From contig NC_016631.1 in assembly GCF_000178955.2 (NCBI RefSeq), positions 2,232,001 to 2,296,000 on the forward strand: a stretch of DNA of 64,000 bases, read 5' to 3'. Shown one piece after another: positions 9,644-18,377 of this stretch. This DNA comes from Granulicella mallensis MP5ACTX8. GTDB lineage: Bacteria > Acidobacteriota > Terriglobia > Terriglobales > Acidobacteriaceae. Every line of letters begins with the position of its first letter. Position 1 is the first letter of the stretch. Both the position numbers and the translations under genes were made by a program. The notes below the pieces were generated by a model that was given only the letters and a program-made list of their open reading frames with translations, had not been told where the DNA came from and made no database searches.

Positions 9644-10558
9644 GTGATGAAGATGTTGCTAGCATTGCTTGCTCTATCCGCGCCGGTGGCGGCGCAAACA
9701 CCTATGCCGGTGATCCCGCCCACAGGTTACGTCGAGGTTGCCGATGTCAATCTCGCGTACTGGGTCTATGGCCAGCCGAGCAAGGCAACGCCGGTGTTTG
9801 CGGTGAACGGTGGTCCGGGGCTTTCGCACATCTACATGGTGCAGAACGATGTATGGCTGCAAATTGCGAGGCATCGGCAGGTGGTGTTCTATGACCAGCG
9901 CGGGACGGGCAGGTCTCCTCTGAAGCACGCGGATGCGGCGATGAGAATGGACGCACAGGTGGCAGACCTTGATGCCGTACGCGCGGCGCTGCACCTGGAC
10001 AAGATCGATCTGTGCGGCGACTCGTATGGAGGCTTTCTGGTGACGGCCTACACGGCTGCTCACCCGGAGCACGTAGATAAGCTGATCATCTCCGACGGCG
10101 TAGTGGGCTGGAAGAGCATCGTACACCTATTTCCACAGGTGTTTCCGGACAAACTAGAGGCGCAGGAGGCGAGTATGAGGGCCTCTACCGCAAACGACGA
10201 GGAGAAGGCGCAGCAGGGGCTGCGCGACCACTTCAGCATGATCTTCTATAGCCGCGAGAAGCTGGACTACTACATGAGCCACGCGAAGGACTTGGGCAAC
10301 TCGCCTGCGACGGGCCAGGCAGTGCAGGCTGCAACGGAAGACCTAGACCTAATGCCAGCGCTACCGAAGTTCTCTGTTCCGACATTGGTCATCACGGGGC
10401 GCTATGACATGAACGTGGCGCCGCTGACGGCGTGGCGCATCTATAAGGCGATCCCTGGAGCGAAGTTTGAAGTCTTCGAAGAGAGCGGGCATCTGCCAAG
10501 CTATGAAGAACCGGAGAAGTATGTGCGGGTGATAAATGCGTTCCTTGGCAAAGAGTAA
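9644..10558 (+). CDS. Secreted alpha/beta hydrolase, proline iminopeptidase-like (S33)
   Basis: About 304 residues. GTG at 9644 is best placed for the GAGGA six bases upstream; ATG at 9647 is an equivalent alternative. The N-terminus is a signal peptide (MKMLLALLALSAPVAAQ). The S33 features are NGGPGLSH (HGGPG-type oxyanion loop), YDQRGTGRS, the nucleophile elbow GDSYGG (Ser near 127), the acid in GRYDMNVAP (Asp near 254) and His in EESGHLP (near 282). Length is normal. The family releases N-terminal proline or other small residues from peptides; the signal peptide puts it outside the cytoplasm, in line with the peptide-using genes downstream. It stands alone among gene fragments. Confidence 0.85.
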   Translation: MMKMLLALLALSAPVAAQTPMPVIPPTGYVEVADVNLAYWVYGQPSKATPVFAVNGGPGLSHIYMVQNDVWLQIARHRQVVFYDQRGTGRSPLKHADAAMRMDAQVADLDAVRAALHLDKIDLCGDSYGGFLVTAYTAAHPEHVDKLIISDGVVGWKSIVHLFPQVFPDKLEAQEASMRASTANDEEKAQQGLRDHFSMIFYSREKLDYYMSHAKDLGNSPATGQAVQAATEDLDLMPALPKFSVPTLVITGRYDMNVAPLTAWRIYKAIPGAKFEVFEESGHLPSYEEPEKYVRVINAFLGKE

Positions 10559-10691
10559 TTGCGAAGCCATGCTTTCGCGCGTTTAGGGTGGCTGCGATTA
10601 GTCGAGAAGAGAGAACATGTCTATGGCCGTCCTCCGATGGTGGAACGACATGCGGGCCAGGAGTGGATGGGCGGGTCGATGGCCGCGTTCG

Positions 10692-10838
10692 AAAATAGTT
10701 GCGTGTGTGATCGATCACCATGAGCAGCATCAAGAGACCGCGAAGGACGTCAAGTGACTCGATACGATAGTTGCGTCCCGAAGGTCTTTCCTGGGGAGAG
10801 CTGTTGAATCGTCTTTGAAGATGACATATCTGATTCAT
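10692..10838 (-). pseudogene. DUF1624/acyltransferase-like membrane protein remnant (first helix)
   Basis: In the minus strand a frame reads NYRIESLDVLRGLLMLLMVI followed by DHTRNYF (about 10692-10772). This matches the N-terminal helix of DUF1624 (heparan-alpha-glucosaminide N-acetyltransferase-like) proteins (R..S.D.LRG...LMA.DH.R.YF). Beyond this the frame becomes unrelated sequence, so only the first helix survives. No other gene is seen between 10559 and 10879. Confidence 0.6.
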
Positions 10839-10879
10839 GGATATTTCTGTTGGAACACACAGATGTCGCTGATCGAATA

Positions 10880-12235
10880 TCAGTCACTATGGTTCTCCAA
10901 TTGGTTTACTACGGCAGATGCCAGACAGTTGCCTGCAACATTGAGCCCTGTTCTACCCATGTCGATCAGTGCGTCGACTCCGAGGATCGTCATGATCGCT
11001 GGGGTGGAGAGATGGAACATTGAGGCTGTCGCTAGCAGGATCGCAAGAATGGCTCTGGGGACACCGGCGAGGCCTTTGCTGGTGACCATAAGGATTGCAA
11101 TCATAGCCGCCTGAGATCCCAGAGATAGATGGACGCCGGATGCCTGCGCTGCAAAGATCGCCGCGATCGAGAGATAAAGGCTGGCTCCGTCCATGTTGAA
11201 GCTGTAGCCGGCGGGAATGACGAACGAGACGATCCATCGGGGTACACCGAACTCCTCCATGCGCTCCATGGCAAGAGGCATCGCTGCTTCGGAGGTGCTG
11301 GTCGCGAACCCAATGGCAACGGGCTCGCTGACTGCCTGAAGAAATTTGCGAAGGGGGATCCTGGCCAAGATAGCGATGGGCAAAAGGACCACGACAAGAA
11401 ATGCGAGGATGGCTCCATAAAATGTCGCTACGAGCTTTGCCAGTGGCAATAGAGTGCTGAGCCCCATGCTGCCGACTGTATAGCTCATGGCCGCGCCGGC
11501 CGCAATTGGAGCGAAGTACATGATGATCCTGGTGAACTGGAACATTGTGTCCGTGAGCGACTGCAGAACAGAAAGCAGGGGCGCTTTCTTTTCGTCGGCG
11601 AGGAGAGCGAGTGCGACGCCGAAGAGAATTGCGAAGACTGCAACCTGAAGGATCTGGTTCTGTGCAACCGCCTGTGCAATATTTTCGGGAAATATATTAA
11701 GGAGAAATGACTCGAGCCCTGGATGCGTCGCTGTTGTCGCAATAACGTTGTTGGTGGTTGGAGATGCTGGCAAAGCGAGGCCTTCCCCAGCATGGGAGAG
11801 ATTGATGGCCACCGCACCGAGGAGAAGTGCCAGGGTAGTGACAACTTCGAAATACAGAAATGTCTTCCAAGCGATGCGGCCAAGATGACGCAGGCCTCCA
11901 TGCGCTGCAATTCCCGTGGTGAGCGTGCCAAGGATCAGCGGAGCTACGATGAGTCGCACGAGTCGCAGGAAGATCTCGGCAAGCACATGCAGACGAATTG
12001 CGACGTGAGGGGCGTCCGCGCCGAGTTCAGTTCCCGCAAGAATTGCGAAAAGGGTCCAGGTTGCGATTGAGCGGCGTTGCATCGCTACGAAGGCCAATAC
12101 TGCGAGGCCCGCGACGCGGATACCCATACCAAGGGCATGAGAATGCGCAAGGCAGATCCCCGTGCCATAAATAACCAGACCGGCGACAGTGAAGATGTTC
12201 AGAGCCTGAGAGGGAGTTGAGCGAACTTGGACCAT
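10880..12235 (-). CDS. Dicarboxylate/amino acid:cation symporter (SDF/DAACS family)
   Basis: 451 residues with about ten hydrophobic segments. Family motifs are visible: the serine-rich hairpin region as ATSTSEAAMPLAMERME, the NMDGASLYLSIAAIF motif of transmembrane segment 7, and GVPRAILAILLATAS near the C-terminus. In GltP/DctA-type transporters these residues coordinate substrate and sodium or protons. Substrate is probably glutamate, aspartate or a C4-dicarboxylate; the sequence does not decide. The gene is divergent from threonine synthase with 153 bases between the starts, suggesting joint regulation within an amino-acid acquisition locus. Compared with minimal family members the N-terminus has extra hydrophobic segments before the core. 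Confidence 0.88.
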   Translation of the reverse strand: MVQVRSTPSQALNIFTVAGLVIYGTGICLAHSHALGMGIRVAGLAVLAFVAMQRRSIATWTLFAILAGTELGADAPHVAIRLHVLAEIFLRLVRLIVAPLILGTLTTGIAAHGGLRHLGRIAWKTFLYFEVVTTLALLLGAVAINLSHAGEGLALPASPTTNNVIATTATHPGLESFLLNIFPENIAQAVAQNQILQVAVFAILFGVALALLADEKKAPLLSVLQSLTDTMFQFTRIIMYFAPIAAGAAMSYTVGSMGLSTLLPLAKLVATFYGAILAFLVVVLLPIAILARIPLRKFLQAVSEPVAIGFATSTSEAAMPLAMERMEEFGVPRWIVSFVIPAGYSFNMDGASLYLSIAAIFAAQASGVHLSLGSQAAMIAILMVTSKGLAGVPRAILAILLATASMFHLSTPAIMTILGVDALIDMGRTGLNVAGNCLASAVVNQLENHSD

Positions 12236-12360
12236 GTCTGCTTTCTATGTGCCTGAGAGATGCGCTCTTGAGACTATCGATCAGGCCACAATGATCCGCG
12301 AGTCGTCATACTGTGCTGAGCATCGTCACCAAGTTCTATATATTTTGTCGGATGCCAAAC

Positions 12361-12378
12361 CTTATATTGGTATATAAG
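12361..12378. promoter_or_regulatory. Palindromic operator candidate between SDF symporter and threonine synthase
   Basis: CTTATAT-TGGT-ATATAAG is a perfect 7-bp inverted repeat with a 4-base spacer, ending 10 bases before the threonine synthase start. Its position would allow a dimeric regulator to block transcription or initiation. The GntR/FCD protein at 21437 is a candidate; this is inference. Confidence 0.35.
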
Positions 12379-12388
12379 ATATTACGAA

Positions 12389-13563
12389 ATGCCAAATATC
12401 ACTCACCTGGAATGCTCGCGCTGCAAGGCTCTTTTCGATCCCTCCCTCCCACAGACAGTTTGCACGCAGTGTACTGGGACGCTCTACGTCCGTTATGACC
12501 TTGCCTCGGCGAAGGGGATTGCGACACGAGGGATGCGATTGGTACAACGAAGCAAGACCGCACCTGGTCGGGGATGTGGCGCTACCATTCCGTTCTTCCA
12601 TCGGTTGCTCCAGTCACGCTTGGCGAAGGTTGGACGCCGATGTTGCCCAGCCGCAGATATGAGAATGTCTTCCTGAAAGAAGAGGGGGCTAACTCCACCG
12701 GAACATTCAAAGCACGCGGGCTGGCACTGGCGATTACGATGGCTCGCCATTACGGGATCAAGAAGGTCGCAGTCCCTTCTGCGGGGAATGCCGGAGGTGC
12801 CGTCGCAGCCTATGCTGCTGCTGCAGGAATTGAAGCACATATTTTTATGCCGAAGGATGTGCCGTTGGCGAACCAGGTAGAGTGCATTGCTTATGGCGCT
12901 CACATGACCCTTGTAGATGGTTTGATCTCTGATTGTGCGCGCATTGTCGGTGAGCGAAAAGAGAAGGAGGGCTGGTTCGATCTTTCGACGCTCAAGGAGC
13001 CCTTTCGCGTTGAGGGCAAGAAGACCATGGGATATGAGTTGGTGGAGCAGTTGGGGTGGGAGTATCCCGATGCCGTCTTCTATCCGACCGGCGGCGGCGT
13101 TGGGCTAATCGGTATGTGGAAGGCGTTTCAGGAACTCGAGGATCTTGGGTGGGTAAAAGGCAAGCGCCCCAAGATGATTGCCATCCAGGCCGCAGGATGT
13201 GCTCCGGTGGCGCGGGCCTTCGACAGAGGAGAAGCCGTAAGCCAGATGTGGCAGAATGCCGCCACGTTTGCCTCAGGGTTACGCGTGCCCAAGCCTTATG
13301 GCGATTCCATCATTCTGGATATCGTGCGAGAGTCGCAGGGGACTGTGGTTGCCATGACGGATGAGGAGATCTTTGCGTCGCTAAAGGACTGGTCATCCAA
13401 AGAGGGCATCTTGCTCTCCCCCGAGGGAGCCGCGGCGACCGCAGCCTACAATCATCTGCTAAGTACAGGTTTCCTCCATCCTTCAGATCGCGTTGTGCTC
13501 TTTAATACGGGATCAGGTAATAAATACACCGATGTCATCGCGCACGCACTTAGGCTAACGTAA
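12389..13563 (+). pseudogene. thrC: Threonine synthase-like PLP enzyme, interrupted by one frameshift near 12530
   Basis: The first frame (from 12389) encodes an N-terminal zinc-ribbon, HLECSRCKALF ... TVCTQCTGTLYVRYDL, typical of this threonine synthase clade. The homology then continues in another frame from TRDAIGTTKQDRTWSGMWRY through the PLP-lysine motif NSTGTFKARG, AVPSAGNAGGA and PTGGGVGLIGMWKAF to the end at 13563. The switch falls at the GAGGG run around 12529-12532, where one added or two removed bases restores a continuous protein of about 391 residues. The enzyme converts O-phosphohomoserine to threonine. Either the gene is recently inactivated or the base call is wrong; the downstream frame could still be translated from ATG 12574 without the zinc ribbon. 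All other motifs are intact, which favours a recent lesion or error. Confidence 0.8.
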
Positions 13564-13610
13564 AGAACGATCCTCGCTATTTCCAAGGTGTGCCCTCGTT
13601 CTGTTGTATA

Positions 13611-13639
13611 TGCCTAATCTTCAGCAAATAGATTAGGCA
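13611..13639. terminator. Hairpin terminator between convergent genes
   Basis: TGCCTAATCT (13611-13620) and its exact complement (13630-13639) form a 10-bp stem with a 9-nt loop, 48 bases past the threonine synthase stop. A second inverted repeat, GCGAACGGCC at 13671-13680 with its complement at 13697-13706, lies nearer the TonB receptor stop and probably serves that gene. Confidence 0.5.
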
Positions 13640-13722
13640 CAACTATCGACCACAAATTTTCCTTTCCAACGCGAACGGCCCTCTGAGAGATCGGATGGCC
13701 GTTCGCGCTTGTAACTGAAAGA

Positions 13723-16700
13723 CTAGAAGTAGACACGGGCGCCCATCTGGATCTGACGTGGAGAGTTACCCTGCGTTTTGGTGACACCCCAGGAGTTTGA
13801 AGCCTGCAGGCTCAGGCTTGGGCTGGCAAAGTCCATGTGATTCATCACGTTTTGGAATACCCCAGTGAGTTCCAGGCTGTACTTCTCGTAGATCACGAGC
13901 TTCTTTTTGACGCTCAAGTCGAGGTTGAGATAGGGAAGCCCGCTGATCGTTCCTGCACCACCGGACCGAGAATCCAGACCAAGGATCAGAGGACGGACGT
14001 TGTCAAAGACAGCAACGGGATTTGTGAACATGTTGACAGCGGCTGAAGTACCACCAGCATGAACAGCCGTACCGACGGCTACACCGTTCGGGTCCGTGCC
14101 ACCGAGAACACCGCGATGCGTCTTATATCCACCGGTGTAAGCGCGGGTAAAGACGCAGTTTTCGGTGTCGCTCAGGTTGTTTCCATCGTTGCCACCGAAG
14201 CTTTGGCCGGAGTTGTTGGTCACGCAGTTTAGCGGTTGGCCTGAGCCGGCGGTCAGGACTGGCGCAAGCGTCCAGCCTCCCGCGATCCGGCCAATAAGGC
14301 CCGCCTGCTCTCTATACCAGGGAGTGTCATAGACGATGAAGGTGTTGAAGATGATCCTCTGGTCAAAGCCCTGACGACCATATTGCAGGCTCGGGTTAAA
14401 GTTGTCTACGTCCGTTACACCGCTAGCGGACTGGTTGCCCGGTTGCAGACCCAGCGCCTTGCTGTAGGTGAAGTTCTCCTGCAGCGTAAGGCCGCGCCAG
14501 CCACTGGTCTTGAACGAGATGTACCCGCCGTTGTAGTTGCTATAGCCATTCGGCACATCCTGGTTCATGCCACTCACGACTTGGCCGGCAGAGCCGAAGG
14601 TGGCGTTCGAGGTGGGGGTGCCCATCAAGCTGCGGGCGAAGTAGAATTGCGGGTTTGTTGCCGAAGCTGCAGCGCCAAAGGTGTTGTTGTCCAGCCCCTG
14701 CCACAGGCTGAAGACCTTCTGCTGGCGAAAGTCGGAGGCATAGGTTGCATTGGCTACGAGTGCAGCCGTGCAGCTCGCGTGTTTTGCGCAGAAAGGAGAG
14801 TTCGGACCACCCAGGGCATTTTCAAAGAATGGCTGAGGAGCTATGCCGGAAGGCGTCGGGCTCTTGGCGCAGAGGCTGGCCGAGGTGGTGCAACCGAAGG
14901 CAGTTTCGATCGCCATGTAAGCAGACTCGAACGATTGACCTCCTAAGGTCATCATGTATGGAACCGAGTTGGGATTCAGCTGATTGAACTCATGATGGAC
15001 GATTCGTCCGATATAACCGACTTCCACCAGCATCTTGCGGTTGATCTGGCGCTGCACCGAGACGTTGAACGTATCAACGTCGTTAGGACGCAGGGATACG
15101 TCAACGCCCGAGGAACTCGCGATGCCAGGACCATCAACGCCTGGATGATAGGGCTGTGGGAGTTTGTTCGTCACGGCCGCGCTGGCCAGAACGGGTGAGA
15201 TTCCGTCTTCACCTTGGCTCGTGTTGCCGAATCGATAGGCCGTCTGGTCTGTGTAGTTGGTCTGGGTGCAGTTACCTGTGCCGGTTATGCCTGACTGCGC
15301 ATATTTGCACTGCGTTCCAACAATCAGCCCAGGAGCAGCCAGTAGCGGAAGGATCTCAGCATCGCCGTTTACGCGGCCATAGATGCGTCCGTAGCCTGCG
15401 CGGATAGCGGTAGCGCCGTCACCGAAGAGTTTGTTCAGGCTCTCATTTTTGAACTTAGGAGTCCACACGGCTGAAACGCGCGGGCTGACTCCGCCGTAAA
15501 AAGGATTGTAGGGATACTTTCGGTTGCCCAGCACATTGTGAATCTCGGCCCAGCCTATCTCGGGATTGTAGACCTGCCCGGCGAGAGCTGCGGCCTTGCG
15601 ATCGTTCAGAAACTTCTCGGTACTAAGTGGATTGCCGGCAGCGTCGGTGAGGAGGGATTCGTTGCCATTACGATCCGTAGGCGGCATTTCGACGGCGTAG
15701 CTCAAACCGAGATTCAGGGTCAGTGTACGGTTGGTGCGCCATGTATCGGTGATGTAGATGTTGTAAAAGGGATTGCTTGCGTGCCCGGTAACAGGTGTCA
15801 AGGGTGGGTTTAGTGTTAGTCCGCTGGCAGTGTTGCTATAGGTGTTGGCTACCTGCGTGTCGGTCACAAAGCCATAGTAGGTGTCGAGTATGCGTGCATA
15901 GGACGAGGTCCCTGCACCCACGGCGTTGAGGCCCGTGTAGGAGATATTGCCGCCTCCACCGGTATCCCCGATCTGGTAGGTCGGTGTGAAGTTGATGCTG
16001 GTGCCATTATCTGTGCGCGAGAAGAAATAAGAGTTGTGCTGAAATTGACCACCGACCTGGATGAGATGGTTTCCTTTCAATTTCGTCACGTTGTCGCTGA
16101 AGAAATTGTCCTTGCCGTCCCAGGAACGGGTGCGGATGCTCGACGCATTAACGTTGTAGGGAGAGAGTACCGTGGTTGCGCTCTCCCCCAGGGGCTCGAT
16201 GGCTCCTCCCGCGCCCGCGATCTGCGCGGGAGCATTGGCGTCCTGCCAGTTCCAGTAGTTGCGCAGAAAACTGTAGTGAAAGTCGTTGGTGAGGCTGGAG
16301 CTGATGTTGGTGGTGACACCTATGACCAAGTACCAGGGTTCCTGGGGGCGAGGGGCGACTGCAGTTGCCACGCCAATTTTATCCCCAGAGAGCGCGCCGC
16401 CAATGTCAACCTGATTACTCGTGACGCTATTGAAGTTGTAGTACCGATAGCTGGCCATGACGTGCCATTTGGCGCCGAAGTCGTGGTCTACGCGGGTGAC
16501 GAAGAAGTTACTGCTCTCCGGGGTATTGACGATAGTTTTATAACCGATGGTGTTCTTGCCGTCGCAATAGGATGTCGAGAGCGAACCGCAGCTGCTATCG
16601 AAGACGCCAGCGTACTGCGTTCCGTTGAATCCAATCGATCCGCCGTCGCCGATAGGAGCTACAGGCATCTGGGTGTTGTAGTAGTTGGTGAGCGTCGGGT

Positions 16701-17865
16701 TCATGCCGATCTTGCGGGGATCGGCGGCTGTCAGTTGATCCTTGGTGTAGGTGTTAGAGCCAAAGGTAAGTTGACCTAGCTGCAGATACTCGTAGGACGG
16801 TACCGTGCGCTCATAGGTGGAAGCCTGAGGATAGCGGAAGCCTTCATACATGGCGAAAAGATAGGTCTTCCCTCCGAAGTATTTCGGTAGAACAGGCCCA
16901 CCCGCCGCCAGGCCGAAGCGGCTGTAGTGATAGCTGGGTTTCGCGGTGTAGCTGGTCGTTCCCGCCAAACCCACGCCGGGTGTGGAGGCGGTGAATTTCT
17001 CGTTGGGGAAGTTATCCTGCCAGGTATTACCGTTGAAGTTGTTATTGAGGTAGTACTCGTATGCGGTGCCGGTCCACTTATCGCGGCCACGCTTGGTGAC
17101 CGCTTGTGTCTGCGAGCCAGAGGAGTTGTTGAAGTCAGCGGTCTGGCCGGTGGTGGACACCTTAAACTCTTCAATGCTGTCTTGCGGCATGGGCATCGTA
17201 CCTGCCTGGGGTTGTCCTCCGGGGCCACCCGTGGTGGATGCGGCGAATGATGTCGTATAGGTCGAGGAGGTGCCGTCCATATCGAAGGTGTTGTTGCCGC
17301 CGTCCAACATGAAGGTGGCCTGGTCGGTGGTGGTGCCGGCAACGTTGCCACCAGGGGTGACTCCGGGTTGCAGCGTGCTAAAGGTGGACACCTCGCGGCC
17401 GATCGTTGGCAACGAGTCGACCAGCGCAGGATCTACGGTCGTGCCGGTACCTGCGCTCATTGTCTGGAGATCTGCGTTGGATGCCGTCACCTCAACCGTG
17501 GTGCTGTCGGCCCCTACCGCCATCTTGAAGTCTGCCGTCGTTTGCGAACCGACGCTTACCGTCAGCGCAGGAATCTCATCGGTTGAGAACCCGGTCTTGG
17601 TGGTCTTGATATCGTAAACGCCGGGAGGAACATCGGGAACGATGTACTGGCCCTGACGATTGGAGGTTGTTGTGCGCGAACTCTTCGTGGCTGGGTCTGT
17701 GATGATTATGGCCGCACCAGTGATGAGTGCTCCACTTGAGTCGGTGACTGTGCCGACGATCGTACCGCTATTGGTGGCCTGGCCGAAGGCGCTGAACGAC
17801 ATCGTCACCAGGAGAAGGGTGGTGCAAGTCATAAAAAGCCGCCGCCTGAAGTTAGCGTTTTTCAT
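13723..17865 (-). CDS. Oar-type TonB-dependent outer-membrane receptor with carboxypeptidase-regulatory N-domain
   Basis: 1380 residues from ATG 17865 (GAGGAA five bases upstream; the preceding in-frame TTG is less likely). Signal peptide to about residue 29 (MSFSAFGQ). Residues about 33-115 are a carboxypeptidase-regulatory/CNA-B-like beta-sandwich (GTIVGTVTDSSGALITGA). A plug-like segment follows (GGNNTFDMDGTSS... MPMPQDSIEEFKV), then a long beta-barrel ending in an aromatic residue (MGARVYF), as outer-membrane barrels do. No energised-substrate specificity can be read. Members of this Acidobacteria/Myxococcus Oar group are thought to import oligomers or take part in surface adhesion. Same strand as the M14 peptidase 513 bases upstream, which suggests peptide uptake. 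Confidence 0.88.
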   Translation of the reverse strand: MKNANFRRRLFMTCTTLLLVTMSFSAFGQATNSGTIVGTVTDSSGALITGAAIIITDPATKSSRTTTSNRQGQYIVPDVPPGVYDIKTTKTGFSTDEIPALTVSVGSQTTADFKMAVGADSTTVEVTASNADLQTMSAGTGTTVDPALVDSLPTIGREVSTFSTLQPGVTPGGNVAGTTTDQATFMLDGGNNTFDMDGTSSTYTTSFAASTTGGPGGQPQAGTMPMPQDSIEEFKVSTTGQTADFNNSSGSQTQAVTKRGRDKWTGTAYEYYLNNNFNGNTWQDNFPNEKFTASTPGVGLAGTTSYTAKPSYHYSRFGLAAGGPVLPKYFGGKTYLFAMYEGFRYPQASTYERTVPSYEYLQLGQLTFGSNTYTKDQLTAADPRKIGMNPTLTNYYNTQMPVAPIGDGGSIGFNGTQYAGVFDSSCGSLSTSYCDGKNTIGYKTIVNTPESSNFFVTRVDHDFGAKWHVMASYRYYNFNSVTSNQVDIGGALSGDKIGVATAVAPRPQEPWYLVIGVTTNISSSLTNDFHYSFLRNYWNWQDANAPAQIAGAGGAIEPLGESATTVLSPYNVNASSIRTRSWDGKDNFFSDNVTKLKGNHLIQVGGQFQHNSYFFSRTDNGTSINFTPTYQIGDTGGGGNISYTGLNAVGAGTSSYARILDTYYGFVTDTQVANTYSNTASGLTLNPPLTPVTGHASNPFYNIYITDTWRTNRTLTLNLGLSYAVEMPPTDRNGNESLLTDAAGNPLSTEKFLNDRKAAALAGQVYNPEIGWAEIHNVLGNRKYPYNPFYGGVSPRVSAVWTPKFKNESLNKLFGDGATAIRAGYGRIYGRVNGDAEILPLLAAPGLIVGTQCKYAQSGITGTGNCTQTNYTDQTAYRFGNTSQGEDGISPVLASAAVTNKLPQPYHPGVDGPGIASSSGVDVSLRPNDVDTFNVSVQRQINRKMLVEVGYIGRIVHHEFNQLNPNSVPYMMTLGGQSFESAYMAIETAFGCTTSASLCAKSPTPSGIAPQPFFENALGGPNSPFCAKHASCTAALVANATYASDFRQQKVFSLWQGLDNNTFGAAASATNPQFYFARSLMGTPTSNATFGSAGQVVSGMNQDVPNGYSNYNGGYISFKTSGWRGLTLQENFTYSKALGLQPGNQSASGVTDVDNFNPSLQYGRQGFDQRIIFNTFIVYDTPWYREQAGLIGRIAGGWTLAPVLTAGSGQPLNCVTNNSGQSFGGNDGNNLSDTENCVFTRAYTGGYKTHRGVLGGTDPNGVAVGTAVHAGGTSAAVNMFTNPVAVFDNVRPLILGLDSRSGGAGTISGLPYLNLDLSVKKKLVIYEKYSLELTGVFQNVMNHMDFASPSLSLQASNSWGVTKTQGNSPRQIQMGARVYF

Positions 17866-18377
17866 CAAGTTCCTCGTATTCGTTCATATGTCTTGAAGTT
17901 GAGAAGTCGAGTGCTATTAGGTAAGTGATCCTTGCGCGCAATCCTTCCGAGACGAAGGGCTACTGTGACGGCATTCAGTAGTTCGCTGACATCGCAACAT
18001 CGGGATAAGGGCGAAATTCGTAGATTCAATTCAGTCTCCAAATAGTTTCGTTATGCCAATAGATGTTTGGTCCTCGTGCGCTCCAGTGGAATCATTGAGG
18101 ACAGGGATGGATATGTGTCTGGTAGAGACGGCGCTCCTGGAACTTGACTGTGAATTCACCTTAGGAACGTCAAACACTGACTCTTTCGCGAATCATATTT
18201 GCGAAAGACAGAAATCAATTGGAACTCATCGCCTCATCTATTGAGGCTCGATTACGTTGTAATTGCTCTTCGCGCCGCTCAGCCGCCATCGGCGAAACCG
18301 ATGACGGCGTGCTTCTCTTCTTTGGCGTGAAGTGTTCGTTGTAGTTACAGCAGAGAAGGTGAAGCTGGCGGACATCA
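17866..18377. other. Intergenic region between M14 peptidase and TonB-dependent receptor
   Basis: No supported gene. Two hairpins are seen: TCTTTCGC/GCGAAAGA at 18182-18208 (8-bp stem, 11-nt loop), and an 11-bp stem with one G-T pair at 18282-18308 (loop CGAAA). The latter lies about 70 bases downstream of the M14 stop and looks like its terminator. Promoter elements for the receptor are expected in 17866-18050. Confidence 0.45.

Noticed and set aside
18053-18244. 63-codon plus-strand ORF between M14 and TonB receptor genes
   Set aside because: No ribosome site, no family features, contains a hairpin; treated as non-coding.
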